This document shows positions 25,080 to 33,008 of a stretch of 45,894 nucleotides of DNA, piece after piece. A program made the position numbers and the translations under genes. The notes under the pieces are model-generated. The model had not been told where the DNA came from, did not search any database, and saw only the letters and a program-made list of their open reading frames with translations. Source of the stretch: Bacteroidales bacterium (GTDB lineage Bacteria > Bacteroidota > Bacteroidia > Bacteroidales > UBA12077); contig DAOWGM010000019.1 of NCBI GenBank assembly GCA_030637515.1, forward strand, positions 1 to 45,894, given 5' to 3'. Each line of letters opens with the position of its first letter. Positions within the stretch are counted from its first letter, which is position 1.

Positions 25080-25132
25080 GATATTGGCTTTTAAAATTTA
25101 TTCTAATAGCAAATTGCCAAAAGCTAATAGCT
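25080..25132. repeat. Interspersed imperfect inverted repeat, copy 2
   Basis: Left arm 25080-25092 (GATATTGGCTTTT) pairs with right arm 25119-25131 (AAAAGCTAATAGC) at 11 of 13 positions. The part 25103-25132 matches 13540-13569 at 26 of 30 positions in the same orientation. It lies between the acetyltransferase gene and the stop codon of the nfeD gene. Confidence 0.65.
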
Positions 25133-25139
25133 TTTTTAA

Positions 25140-26561
25140 TTACTCTGCAATCATTACATAAACTTGACCTGATCTGTAGTCAATAACTTTAACTTTTTCA
25201 CCTTTTTCTATATATCCAATTTCGGATTTTGCGTCATAAGTTTCATTTTCAATTTCAACTTTGCCACTTGGTCTTAGAGTTGTTGATGCAGTACCAACTT
25301 TGCCAATCAATTCCCTTTGCTTGCTTTCAACTGCAACAAATCCTTCGTTTTTATCTTGAGTGGAATTTAAAACTATCCATGAAAATGCTTTGGAGGTAAG
25401 CATTTTTTTACTTAAATAAATTGATAAGACTAAGGATAGGAACATTGAAACTGAAACAATGAGTAATGATTTCATAACTGCAGCTATTGCTTCTGCTGCA
25501 TGAAATTCAAACTCAAATATTATATTGTCAACCATACTTAAAACCAGTCCGGATAGAGCAAGGATTAATCCACCAATTCCGGCTATGCCAAATCCTGGAA
25601 TGACAAATATTTCAAGAATTATCAGAATTAAACCAACACCAAAAATTACCATTTCCCAGTTTTCTGCTAAACCTTCAAGATATAAAGGTGCAAAGTACAA
25701 AATAGCGCCCACAACGGCAGCGCCGAGAGCAAAGCCAATTCCGGGACTTTGTAATTCAAAATATATTCCACCAACAATGAGCATAATTAAAATTCCCTGA
25801 ATAGCTGGACTCATAAGAAAACCAATGAAGATTTCAAGTTTTGTTGGCTTGTATCTTTTTATCTCGTAATTGTCTATTTTTGAATGAACGAGGATTCCAT
25901 CCAAATCTTCAACAATTGCTTCGCAATAACCATTTTCTAAAGCTTCGTTAGCAGTGAATGCAACTATTTGTCCTGTATCACTAACACCTTCTATATAAAT
26001 TCTTGGATCTACCATAGCTTCTGCTATTTTAGGATCTCTGTGCCATTTAAAAATAGTATCTCCGTTTTCAGTAATAATAGTGTCTTTACCATGCGCTTCT
26101 GCTGTTGCACGCATAGTTGAACGCATATACGACTGATATTTCTCAGGCATTATTTTACCCGTTTGATCAACAACAGAAGCAGAGCCAATTTTTGCACCTT
26201 TCTTCATATAGATTTTATCTGCAGCAATAGAAATTAGAGCTCCGGCCGATGCAGCATTGTTTGTAATAAACACATAAACAGGAATTTTACTTTCTAATAT
26301 TTTGGTTCGGATGGAATCAGCCATATTAACCATTCCTCCATATGAGTTCATGTTAATGATAATATATTCAGCATTTGCTTTTTTTGCCTCTTCAAAACTC
26401 TTTTGTGTTTGTCTCCACATTGCAGGAGCAATTTCTTTATCTATATCATATATAAAAACAACCTGTTTTTTATTTTCCTGTACTTGAGTAGTGTCATTTA
26501 CTGCAAATAGTTGAATAGAAGCAAAAGCAATTATTACTAAGGTGATCAACGATTTTCTCAT
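25140..26561 (-). CDS. nfeD: NfeD family membrane-bound ClpP-class serine protease
   Basis: The 473-residue long form of NfeD: signal peptide (1-20), a ClpP/Clp-class protease domain (about 30-225) with candidate catalytic Ser105 in NNAASAGALIS and candidate catalytic Lys141 in PEKYQSYM, then about five membrane segments (FIGFLMSPAIQGILIMLIVG; IGFALGAAVVGAILYFAPLY; further ones to about 395) and a C-terminal OB-fold (GKVGTASTTLRPSGKVEIEN, residues about 415-473). The archaeal homologue cleaves the hydrophobic tail of stomatin. The usual SPFH/flotillin partner is not adjacent here. mqnA ends 33 bases upstream on the same strand. Confidence 0.9.
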   Translation of the reverse strand: MRKSLITLVIIAFASIQLFAVNDTTQVQENKKQVVFIYDIDKEIAPAMWRQTQKSFEEAKKANAEYIIINMNSYGGMVNMADSIRTKILESKIPVYVFITNNAASAGALISIAADKIYMKKGAKIGSASVVDQTGKIMPEKYQSYMRSTMRATAEAHGKDTIITENGDTIFKWHRDPKIAEAMVDPRIYIEGVSDTGQIVAFTANEALENGYCEAIVEDLDGILVHSKIDNYEIKRYKPTKLEIFIGFLMSPAIQGILIMLIVGGIYFELQSPGIGFALGAAVVGAILYFAPLYLEGLAENWEMVIFGVGLILIILEIFVIPGFGIAGIGGLILALSGLVLSMVDNIIFEFEFHAAEAIAAVMKSLLIVSVSMFLSLVLSIYLSKKMLTSKAFSWIVLNSTQDKNEGFVAVESKQRELIGKVGTASTTLRPSGKVEIENETYDAKSEIGYIEKGEKVKVIDYRSGQVYVMIAE

Positions 26562-26594
26562 ATTATTTATATTTTACTGCTAATTTCTGCATTA

Positions 26595-27350
26595 TTATTT
26601 AAATTCTTCGGCGTATTTTAAAAATAATTTCATTCCTTCTGATTTTTCATGATCAAAAGAATAATCTATGTTTTTGATTAAGTATTCTTTTAGATCGATG
26701 TGTTTGGGCAAATTTAAATTACGAGCAGAATTTACCACTTTTTCGATACTTTTTGTACCAAACTCTAATGCGTCGTTAAAATCATGAATAAATAACTCAT
26801 TTAATTTTTTGTTTGCAACCCAGGCAGCAAAAACAAAAGGCTTATTAGTAAACTTTATCCATTCAACAGCCAGATCATAAACATAAGGGAAATTCTTTTC
26901 CGCGGCTAAAGCTTTATCACCAATAATAACTCCGGCTTCATTATTTTTAATTCTATTCTCAAATCCATCTGTTGTATCAACCCAGTTTATATTTATCTTC
27001 CAGAAATGTTTAGCAAGAATTCTTGTTAGCATAACCGATGATCTCGAATGATAATCAAGAAAAATAGTTTTAACTTCTTCTAATGGGCAATGTGAACCTA
27101 AAATTACGGATCTTACAGGACCAACGGCGCCAATGCAAAAGTCAGATATGATTTCGTAATTTTTCAGTTTTGGTATAATTGCAACGGGAATCAATCCTAA
27201 ATCGACTTCGTTATTTAATAATTTTTGAGCACAGATCGAAGGAATGTCCTTTGTAAGCTCTATTTGATTCATTAAGCTGCTATTCTCAATTCCATAAATA
27301 AAAGGAAGAGTATTGGTATATGATACGGCAGAAATTTTAATTTTTGGCAT
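26595..27350 (-). CDS. mqnA: Chorismate dehydratase MqnA (futalosine menaquinone pathway)
   Basis: The 251-residue protein has the periplasmic-binding-protein-like fold of MqnA/MqnD without a signal peptide. It starts KISAVSYTNTLPFIYGIE, then SICAQKLLNNEVDLGLIPVA, IGAVGPVRSVILGS, LDYHSRSSVMLTRIL and NNEAGVIIGDKALA, all as in MqnA. MqnA dehydrates chorismate to 3-[(1-carboxyvinyl)oxy]benzoate, the first committed step of the futalosine route. mqnB, C, D and E are not in this window. A -7 box stands 22 bases upstream; nfeD follows closely. Confidence 0.92.
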   Translation of the reverse strand: MPKIKISAVSYTNTLPFIYGIENSSLMNQIELTKDIPSICAQKLLNNEVDLGLIPVAIIPKLKNYEIISDFCIGAVGPVRSVILGSHCPLEEVKTIFLDYHSRSSVMLTRILAKHFWKININWVDTTDGFENRIKNNEAGVIIGDKALAAEKNFPYVYDLAVEWIKFTNKPFVFAAWVANKKLNELFIHDFNDALEFGTKSIEKVVNSARNLNLPKHIDLKEYLIKNIDYSFDHEKSEGMKLFLKYAEEFK

Positions 27351-27371
27351 TTTAGTATAATTTCATTGAAA

Positions 27372-27379
27372 CAAATATA
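27372..27379 (-). promoter_or_regulatory. -7 box candidate for mqnA-nfeD
   Basis: The minus strand reads TATATTTG, an exact TAnnTTTG match, 21 bases before the mqnA start codon. No TTG lies at the usual distance upstream. Confidence 0.45.
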
Positions 27380-27484
27380 CAATTGCTCGTATTATTATAA
27401 TAGTAAAATAAATTGTTTTTGTTTAATTTGCATTTGGTTAACGATTAACCAATTTTTCATCCCTATTGTTTAAAATAAAAAACT

Positions 27485-28828
27485 ATGAGCTTTTCAACAC
27501 TTACTGCAATTTCTCCTATTGATGGAAGATATAGAAATAAAGTTGATGAATTAGGAAACTATTTTTCCGAATTCGGATTAATTAAATATCGTGTTTTAGT
27601 TGAAATCGAGTATTTTATTTCCTTGTGTGAATTGCCCTTAGAACAATTACAAGATTTTGATAAGAAACTTTATTCTGATTTACGAAATATTTGTATTGAT
27701 TTTAATACCAATGATGCTCAGCAAATCAAGGATATTGAAAAGGTTACAAACCACGATGTAAAAGCTGTTGAGTATTTTATTAAGGAAAAATTTGATGAGT
27801 TGAAGCTTGAAAAATATAAAGAGTTTATTCATTTTGGACTTACTTCACAGGATATTAATAATACTGCAACGCCATATTCCTTAAAAGAAGCTTTAGAAAA
27901 TGTATATTTTCCTGTACTTGAAGAATTAAAAGAAAAAATGAGGTCTTTATCTGAGGAGTGGAAATCAGTTTCGATGCTTGCTCGTACTCATGGACAGCCT
28001 GCATCTCCAACACGTTTAGGTAAAGAAATAAATGTTTTTATTGAAAGAGTAGAACGCCAGATTGAACAATTAAAAGTCATTCCATATTCGGCAAAATTTG
28101 GAGGTGCAACAGGTAATTTTAATGCACATCATGTTGCTTATCCTCAAATAGATTGGAATAAATTCGGAAATCATTTTGTAAATGATGTTTTAAAATTACA
28201 CAGATCGGCACCTACAACACAAATTGAGCATTACGATAATATTGCAGCATCTTTTGATGCAATGAAACGTATCAATACTATTCTTATTGACTTAGCAAGA
28301 GATTTTTGGACTTATATTTCCATGAATTATTTTAAGCAAAAGCTTGTAAAAGGAGAAGTTGGTTCGTCTGCAATGCCACATAAAGTTAATCCTATTGATT
28401 TTGAAAATGCTGAAGGCAACTTTGGTGTTGCTAATGCCTTGTTTGAGCATTTTTCGGCAAAACTACCTATTTCTCGTTTGCAAAGAGATTTAACTGATTC
28501 TACTGTTTTAAGAAATATCGGAGTTCCGGTATCACATACAATAATTGCATTTAAATCTTTATTAAAGGGATTAACAAAAGTAATAATTAATAACGAGGCT
28601 ATTAATTCTGATTTAGAAGAAAACTGGGCTGTAGTAGCTGAAGCAATTCAGACAATATTGCGAAGAGAAGCTTATCCGAAACCTTACGAGGCTCTTAAAG
28701 ACTTAACTCGTACTGGCGAAAAAATTACAAAAGAGAGCATTCATTTATTTATTGATAAAATGAATATTTCCGATTCGCTTAAAAAAGAATTAAAAGAAAT
28801 AACACCCTTTAATTATACCGGAATATAA
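27485..28828 (+). CDS. purB: Adenylosuccinate lyase
   Basis: A homotetrameric lyase acting twice in purine synthesis: SAICAR to AICAR plus fumarate, and adenylosuccinate to AMP plus fumarate. The 447-residue protein is of the longer PurB type seen in Escherichia coli (opening SFSTLTAISPIDGRYRNKVD). Visible motifs: FGLTSQDINNTA, ARTHGQPASPTRLGKE, and the superfamily signature GSSAMPHKVNPIDFENAEGN with the mobile catalytic serine. It stands alone on plus, with an ABC exporter gene following after 61 bases behind its own -7 box. Confidence 0.96.
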   Translation: MSFSTLTAISPIDGRYRNKVDELGNYFSEFGLIKYRVLVEIEYFISLCELPLEQLQDFDKKLYSDLRNICIDFNTNDAQQIKDIEKVTNHDVKAVEYFIKEKFDELKLEKYKEFIHFGLTSQDINNTATPYSLKEALENVYFPVLEELKEKMRSLSEEWKSVSMLARTHGQPASPTRLGKEINVFIERVERQIEQLKVIPYSAKFGGATGNFNAHHVAYPQIDWNKFGNHFVNDVLKLHRSAPTTQIEHYDNIAASFDAMKRINTILIDLARDFWTYISMNYFKQKLVKGEVGSSAMPHKVNPIDFENAEGNFGVANALFEHFSAKLPISRLQRDLTDSTVLRNIGVPVSHTIIAFKSLLKGLTKVIINNEAINSDLEENWAVVAEAIQTILRREAYPKPYEALKDLTRTGEKITKESIHLFIDKMNISDSLKKELKEITPFNYTGI

Positions 28829-28858
28829 TTTACATAGATTTTTTTATTGGTTTTTATT

Positions 28859-28866
28859 TACCTTTG
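28859..28866 (+). promoter_or_regulatory. -7 box candidate for the ABC exporter
   Basis: TACCTTTG, an exact TAnnTTTG match, ends 23 bases before the start codon of the exporter gene. The -33 position is not recognisable. Confidence 0.4.
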
Positions 28867-28889
28867 GTTTAAATACAAAAACTTAAGGT

Positions 28890-30716
28890 ATGATTAAAAA
28901 GTTTGGTGCCATTATTAAATATGTTATCCCATATTGGACTGAAGCTTTTTGGAGTGTTTTGTCAAATTTAATTGCAGCAGTATTTTCAGTTGTTTCTTTT
29001 ACAATGGTAATACCATTTCTTGGTATTTTATTTTCTGATCAGTCTTTTGAGACTAATTCTTTACCTTTAAAATTGAATATTGATACTTTTCAGCATAATT
29101 TCAATTACTACCTCGGTAAACTAACTGCAGAATATGGTCAAATGGGTGCCCTAATTTTTATAATTTGCGTAGTTCTTATATCTGTGGTATTAAAAAATAT
29201 ATTCCTTTATTCAGGTAAGTCAAAAATAATTCATATAAGAACAAATGTTGTTAAGGATATTCGAAACAAATTAATGAATAAGATTTTTGATTTTGATTTA
29301 AGCTATTTTTCAAATCAAAAGAGGGGAGATATTATTTCTAAAATAATTATTGATGTTAAAGAAATAGAATCTTCAATTGTTAGCTCATTTGAGATGATTT
29401 TTAAAGACCCTGTTTTAATTGGAGTCTACCTCTGTGTGCTTTTTATAATGAGTGCAAAACTGACTATTATTGTATTGATTGTATTTCCGATCTCAGCATT
29501 AATTATAGGGCAAATTGGAAAGACCCTAAAGCAAACAACTTTAAAGGGGCAAAGAAAAATGGGTGTTTTAATGGGAATGCTCGATGAGATTTTATCAGGA
29601 ATAAAAATAATAAAAGCTTTTGGTGCTGAAAAATTAGTAGAAAATCACTTTAAAACAAAAAATGATATATACGCAAAGGCTATTGGAAAATCATGGAGAA
29701 AGAGATCTTTGTCCGGTCCGGTAAGTGATATAATTGGTACTATATCAATTCTTTTGGTGATGTTTTTTGGAGGAAAATTAGTGCTTAACTTAGACAGTGT
29801 AATGAGTCCTAAAGTGTTTATAGCATATCTGGCTGTATTTACTCAGGTCATTGGACCGGCAAGGTCATTTACCGGTGGTTATTATAATATTTTAAAAGGA
29901 ATGGCTTCTATTGAGAGGATTAATACAATTTTAAATCATAAATATAAGATTACTGAAAAGCCGGATGCTATTGATGTAAAAGATTTTAAAAATAAGATTG
30001 AATTTAAGGATGTTGGGTTTTCTTACGAAACAGAAAACAAGCACGTATTAAATAATATCAATATAACAATTAATAAAGGACAAACTGTAGCACTGGTTGG
30101 GCAGTCTGGCTCAGGAAAATCAACGATAGTTGATTTAATTCCTCGTTTTTTCGATCCTGTTAAAGGAGAAATATTTTTAGATGATGAAAACCTTAAAAAC
30201 TATTCTATTAACTCGCTTCGTAGTTTATTTGGATACGTAAATCAACAACCAGTTTTATTTAATGATACTATTTATAATAATATTCTTTTTGGTAAACCTG
30301 ACTCATCGATAGAGGAGGTTGAGCAAGCTGCAAAGCTTGCCTTTGCTCATGATTTTATAGTTGAGAAGGAAACAGGATACCAAACCAATCTTGGTGAAGG
30401 AGGTGACAATTTATCTTTAGGTGAGAAACAAAGAATAAGCATTGCCAGGGCAATTTTGAAGAATCCTCCTGTTTTAATTCTCGACGAAGCTACATCTGCT
30501 TTGGATTATAAATCTGAGATAATTGTGAGGGATGCTTTACAAAACCTAATGAGAAATAGAACAACTGTCGTTATTGCTCACCGATTGTCAACAGTAAAAT
30601 CTGCTGATACAATTTATGTTATTAAAGAAGGGAAAATAATTGAAGAGGGTAACCACTTAGATTTGATGGGGATAAACGGTTATTATACAAAATTACATAA
30701 TCTCGAAGTATTTTAA
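28890..30716 (+). CDS. MsbA-like ABC exporter (fused membrane and ATPase domains)
   Basis: A 608-residue half-transporter of the type I exporter (ABCB/MsbA) group. Residues 1-310 hold six membrane helices; the ATPase domain from about 345 has Walker A GQSGSGKST, Q-loop VNQQPVLFND, signature LSLGEKQ, Walker B VLILDEATSALD and switch His in IAHRLST. All catalytic parts are intact. Family members flip lipid A core (MsbA), lipids, drugs or peptides. Since Bacteroidota need an MsbA, lipid A flipping is a reasonable guess, but paralogues are common. A bidirectional terminator follows 4 bases behind the stop. Confidence 0.9.
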   Translation: MIKKFGAIIKYVIPYWTEAFWSVLSNLIAAVFSVVSFTMVIPFLGILFSDQSFETNSLPLKLNIDTFQHNFNYYLGKLTAEYGQMGALIFIICVVLISVVLKNIFLYSGKSKIIHIRTNVVKDIRNKLMNKIFDFDLSYFSNQKRGDIISKIIIDVKEIESSIVSSFEMIFKDPVLIGVYLCVLFIMSAKLTIIVLIVFPISALIIGQIGKTLKQTTLKGQRKMGVLMGMLDEILSGIKIIKAFGAEKLVENHFKTKNDIYAKAIGKSWRKRSLSGPVSDIIGTISILLVMFFGGKLVLNLDSVMSPKVFIAYLAVFTQVIGPARSFTGGYYNILKGMASIERINTILNHKYKITEKPDAIDVKDFKNKIEFKDVGFSYETENKHVLNNINITINKGQTVALVGQSGSGKSTIVDLIPRFFDPVKGEIFLDDENLKNYSINSLRSLFGYVNQQPVLFNDTIYNNILFGKPDSSIEEVEQAAKLAFAHDFIVEKETGYQTNLGEGGDNLSLGEKQRISIARAILKNPPVLILDEATSALDYKSEIIVRDALQNLMRNRTTVVIAHRLSTVKSADTIYVIKEGKIIEEGNHLDLMGINGYYTKLHNLEVF

Positions 30717-30720
30717 ACTA

Positions 30721-30749
30721 AAAAAAGCAACCCGTAAAGGTTGCTTTTT
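30721..30749 (+). terminator. Intrinsic terminator after the ABC exporter
   Basis: GCAACC (30727-30732), CGTAAA loop, GGTTGC (30739-30744), with six A before and five T after. It is symmetric enough to stop transcription from both sides, that is, from the exporter and from the convergent tRNA-Ser. Confidence 0.85.
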
Positions 30750-30753
30750 CGTT

Positions 30754-30841
30754 TGGCGGAGAAAGAGGGATTCGAACCCCCGGTACCTCGCGGTACAACG
30801 GTTTTCAAGACCGCCGCATTCGACCACTCTGCCATTTCTCC
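30754..30841 (-). tRNA. tRNA-Ser (anticodon TGA)
   Basis: The minus strand gives an 88-base tRNA with encoded CCA: acceptor arms GGAGAAA (30835-30841) and TTTCTCC (30758-30764), discriminator G at 30757, CCA at 30754-30756. The D arm starts GCAGAGTGGTCGAATGC, the anticodon TGA is at 30805-30807 in the loop CTTGAAA, a long class II variable arm follows (TACCGCGAGGTA), and the T arm contains GGTTCGAATCCC. The long variable arm and TGA identify serine (UCA/UCG and wobble codons). It stands alone, with the terminator at 30721-30749 just behind it. No integrase or duplicated 3' end is visible nearby. Confidence 0.97.
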
Positions 30842-31035
30842 AGCGGCAAAAGTATAATTATTTTTTATTTGTGCAAAATTTTATGAAAAAATAATTGAAA
30901 TAAAAAAAAATAGTTGTTTAACCTGCTGAAAGGCCAATTTTTATACGATTTTACCCGAAAACAAGCATTTTTTTATTCAAATATTAACAAAATCAACATT
31001 TTTATAAAAATTCGGCTAATTTTTTTTGTAGAACA
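30842..31035. other. AT-rich intergenic stretch between tRNA-Ser and the HU promoter
   Basis: About 190 bases with no open frame of note, no clear hairpin and no exact TAnnTTTG box on the minus strand that would serve the tRNA. Together with the tRNA, terminator and HU promoter it fills the 405-base gap between the exporter and HU genes. Confidence 0.5.
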
Positions 31036-31066
31036 TTTGCTAAACACCAGAATTAGTCTATATTTG
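31036..31066 (+). promoter_or_regulatory. Promoter of the HU gene
   Basis: TTTG (31036-31039), exactly 19 bases, TATATTTG (31059-31066). This is the best full-consensus Bacteroidota promoter in the window, fitting a highly expressed gene. The leader of about 50 bases is A/T only and ends in an A-rich stretch and TTTTTTTATT before the ATG. Confidence 0.8.
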
Positions 31067-31121
31067 TATGTAGAAGCTAAAAAAAAATAATTATTTTACT
31101 AACCCTAAAAATTTTTTTATT

Positions 31122-31394
31122 ATGAACAAAGCAGAATTAATTGATGCAATTGCAGGTGGAGCTAGTTTAACAAAAGCTGACGCTAAAAAAGCTTTAGACG
31201 CGTTTATTACAAGTACTACTTCTTCTTTGAAAAAAGGTGATAGAGTTGCTTTAGTTGGTTTTGGTTCTTTCTCAGTAGCTAAAAGAAACGCTAGAACAGG
31301 TAGAAACCCTCAAACAGGAAAACCAATTACTATTAAAGCTAAAAACGTTGTTAAATTTAAAGCTGGAAGCGATTTAGCAGACGCTGTTCAATAA
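31122..31394 (+). CDS. HU family DNA-binding protein
   Basis: A 90-residue nucleoid protein. It starts [20 protein letters not shown] and has [20 protein letters not shown] followed by [11 protein letters not shown], the beta-arm signature GFGxFxVxxRxARxGRNPxTG with the Pro that intercalates in DNA, and [14 protein letters not shown] at the end. HU bends and compacts DNA as a dimer. The strong promoter and the terminator at 31416-31448 make it a single-gene unit, as expected for an abundant protein. Confidence 0.96.
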   Translation: MNKAELIDAIAGGASLTKADAKKALDAFITSTTSSLKKGDRVALVGFGSFSVAKRNARTGRNPQTGKPITIKAKNVVKFKAGSDLADAVQ

Positions 31395-31415
31395 AGATAC
31401 TTAATTTATTACCAG

Positions 31416-31448
31416 GGAGTACATTGTAAATATTGTACTCCTTTTTTT
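31416..31448 (+). terminator. Intrinsic terminator after the HU gene
   Basis: GGAGTACA (31416-31423), 10-base loop, TGTACTCC (31434-31441), then seven T. The next gene's start codon (31460) lies just past it, so that gene must rely on read-through or its own promoter. Confidence 0.9.
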
Positions 31449-31459
31449 ATGTAGTTGCT

Positions 31460-32137
31460 ATGAGCAAGGAACTAATAAAATTTCTGGAACAATTCATAAC
31501 AGAAGAAAGACTTACGCAATTTAACAAGATTCTCGAAAACAGGACTAAGTATATTACAATTGCTCTTGAAGATATTTACCAATCACAAAATGCAAGTGCC
31601 GTACTGAGAACTTCTGAATGTTTTGGCTTGCAGAATATTAATATTATTGAAAATAGAAATGAATATCAGTTAAACCCAGATGTAGTCCAGGGTTCTTCAA
31701 AATGGTTAAATCTGATAAAATATAACAATTCAGAAAATAATACCCTCGAATCAATTAAGAATTTAAAGGCAGGTGGTTATAGAATTATTGCAACAACACC
31801 TCATTCTAATGACATTAATTTAGAGGACTTTGATATTGAAAAAGGAAAATTTGCTTTATTTTTTGGTACAGAAGGAACTGGCTTAAGCGATGTAATGATG
31901 AAAAATGCTGATGAATATCTAAGAATTCCAATGTACGGATTTACTGAAAGCTATAATATTTCTGTTTCAGCAGCAATAATCCTGCAGCATTTAGTCCATA
32001 AATTAAGAAATTCTGATATTAAGTGGCAACTATCTGATTCAGAAATAGACGAACTAAAATTAGACTGGCATAAAAAATCTATAAAAAGTTCATCAATGTT
32101 AATTGATACCTTTTTATCTAAGAAAAGAAACAATTAA
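31460..32137 (+). CDS. trmH: TrmH-family tRNA (guanosine-2'-O)-methyltransferase
   Basis: A 225-residue SPOUT methyltransferase. The knot motifs are visible: ALEDIYQSQNASAVLRTSEC (motif 1, Asn and Arg), ALFFGTEGTGLSDVM (motif 2, Glu) and IPMYGFTESYNISVSAAIIL (motif 3, Asn-x-Ser). These fit TrmH, which methylates the ribose of G18 in tRNA using S-adenosylmethionine; rRNA-modifying relatives cannot be fully excluded. The frame is open to a TTG at 31433, but that lies within the HU terminator stem, so ATG 31460 (MSKELIKF) is chosen. The short distance to HU suggests read-through expression. Confidence 0.87.
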   Translation: MSKELIKFLEQFITEERLTQFNKILENRTKYITIALEDIYQSQNASAVLRTSECFGLQNINIIENRNEYQLNPDVVQGSSKWLNLIKYNNSENNTLESIKNLKAGGYRIIATTPHSNDINLEDFDIEKGKFALFFGTEGTGLSDVMMKNADEYLRIPMYGFTESYNISVSAAIILQHLVHKLRNSDIKWQLSDSEIDELKLDWHKKSIKSSSMLIDTFLSKKRNN

Positions 32138-32205
32138 CCATTAAATTTTGTATATTCATGTAAATTTTTTAAAAGAATAATAGTCCATTCTTCTTTTAAT
32201 TTTTC

Positions 32206-32213
32206 TATTTTTG
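32206..32213 (+). promoter_or_regulatory. -7 box candidate for the LytTR regulator
   Basis: TATTTTTG, matching TAnnTTTG, 20 bases before the start codon. No -33 TTG is seen at the usual distance. Confidence 0.35.
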
Positions 32214-32233
32214 AAGATATTAAGATAAATAGT

Positions 32234-32938
32234 ATGAATTGTATTGTAATTGATGATGATCCTCTTTCCAGAAGAGTTGTTGATGAGTTTATAAACAGGA
32301 CTGATTTTCTTGAACTTAAACACTCTTTTCAAAATGCTGTTGAGGCAATTAATTTGCTTCAAAAAAGCACAGAAGATATTGATTTAATATTTCTTGATAT
32401 TGAGATGCCTGAAATGGATGGGATTGATTTTTTAAATACCTTAAAGAATTTACCACAGGTTATTATTGTTTCTTCAAAAGAAAAATATGCATTGGAGGCT
32501 TTCGATTATGATGTTACAGATTATTTGCTGAAACCTGCCACGTATAGCCGGTTTTATAAAGCAGCTTTGAAGGCAAAGAACATATTTGAATCAAGAAGCA
32601 AAAAAGAATCTAATGAAATCTTTATAAAAAAGAATTCAGCTCTTGTTCAGTTAAAATATGACGATATACTTTGGGTTGAAGCATTGGAAAATTATGTAAT
32701 TGTAAATGCATTTAATGAAAAATTCACCATTCATTTTACAATGAAATCTATTGAAAGCCAACTGCCTGCTTCTCATTTTAAAAGAGTTCACAGATCTTAT
32801 ATTGTTAATGTAAAAAGAATAAATAGAATTGAAGATAATTCAATTTATATTAAATATAGTGAAGGATTGAAAGCTATACCAATTGGAAAAGCCTATAAAG
32901 AAAAGTTTATGAATGATATTAACTTAATGGGTAAATAG
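32234..32938 (+). CDS. LytTR-family response regulator
   Basis: The 234-residue regulator has a receiver domain (1-120) with the acidic pocket IDDDP (D7-D9), phosphoacceptor D55 in FLDIEMPEMDG, and Lys100 in YLLKP, and a LytTR DNA-binding domain (about 130-230; WVEALENYVIVNAF, HFKRVHRSYIVNVKRI). LytTR regulators usually pair with a membrane histidine kinase of the LytS/YpdA type, but none is adjacent, so it is an orphan here. A TATTTTTG box at 32206-32213 may be its promoter. A terminator (32966-32991) follows. Confidence 0.93.
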   Translation: MNCIVIDDDPLSRRVVDEFINRTDFLELKHSFQNAVEAINLLQKSTEDIDLIFLDIEMPEMDGIDFLNTLKNLPQVIIVSSKEKYALEAFDYDVTDYLLKPATYSRFYKAALKAKNIFESRSKKESNEIFIKKNSALVQLKYDDILWVEALENYVIVNAFNEKFTIHFTMKSIESQLPASHFKRVHRSYIVNVKRINRIEDNSIYIKYSEGLKAIPIGKAYKEKFMNDINLMGK

Positions 32939-32965
32939 CTATTCTATAGCTATAAAGGAATTATG

Positions 32966-32991
32966 AATTGGGGTAATTCCCCAATTTTTTT
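32966..32991 (+). terminator. Intrinsic terminator after the LytTR regulator
   Basis: AATTGGGG (32966-32973), TAATT loop, CCCCAATT (32979-32986), then a run of T to 32991. It closes the regulator gene and precedes the aminotransferase by 17 bases. Confidence 0.8.
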
Positions 32992-33008
32992 GTTTAGAAT
33001 TATCAATT

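Noticed and set aside
30754-30841. tRNA-Ser as an integration site of a mobile island
   Set aside because: No integrase, no repeated tRNA 3' end and only housekeeping genes on both sides.
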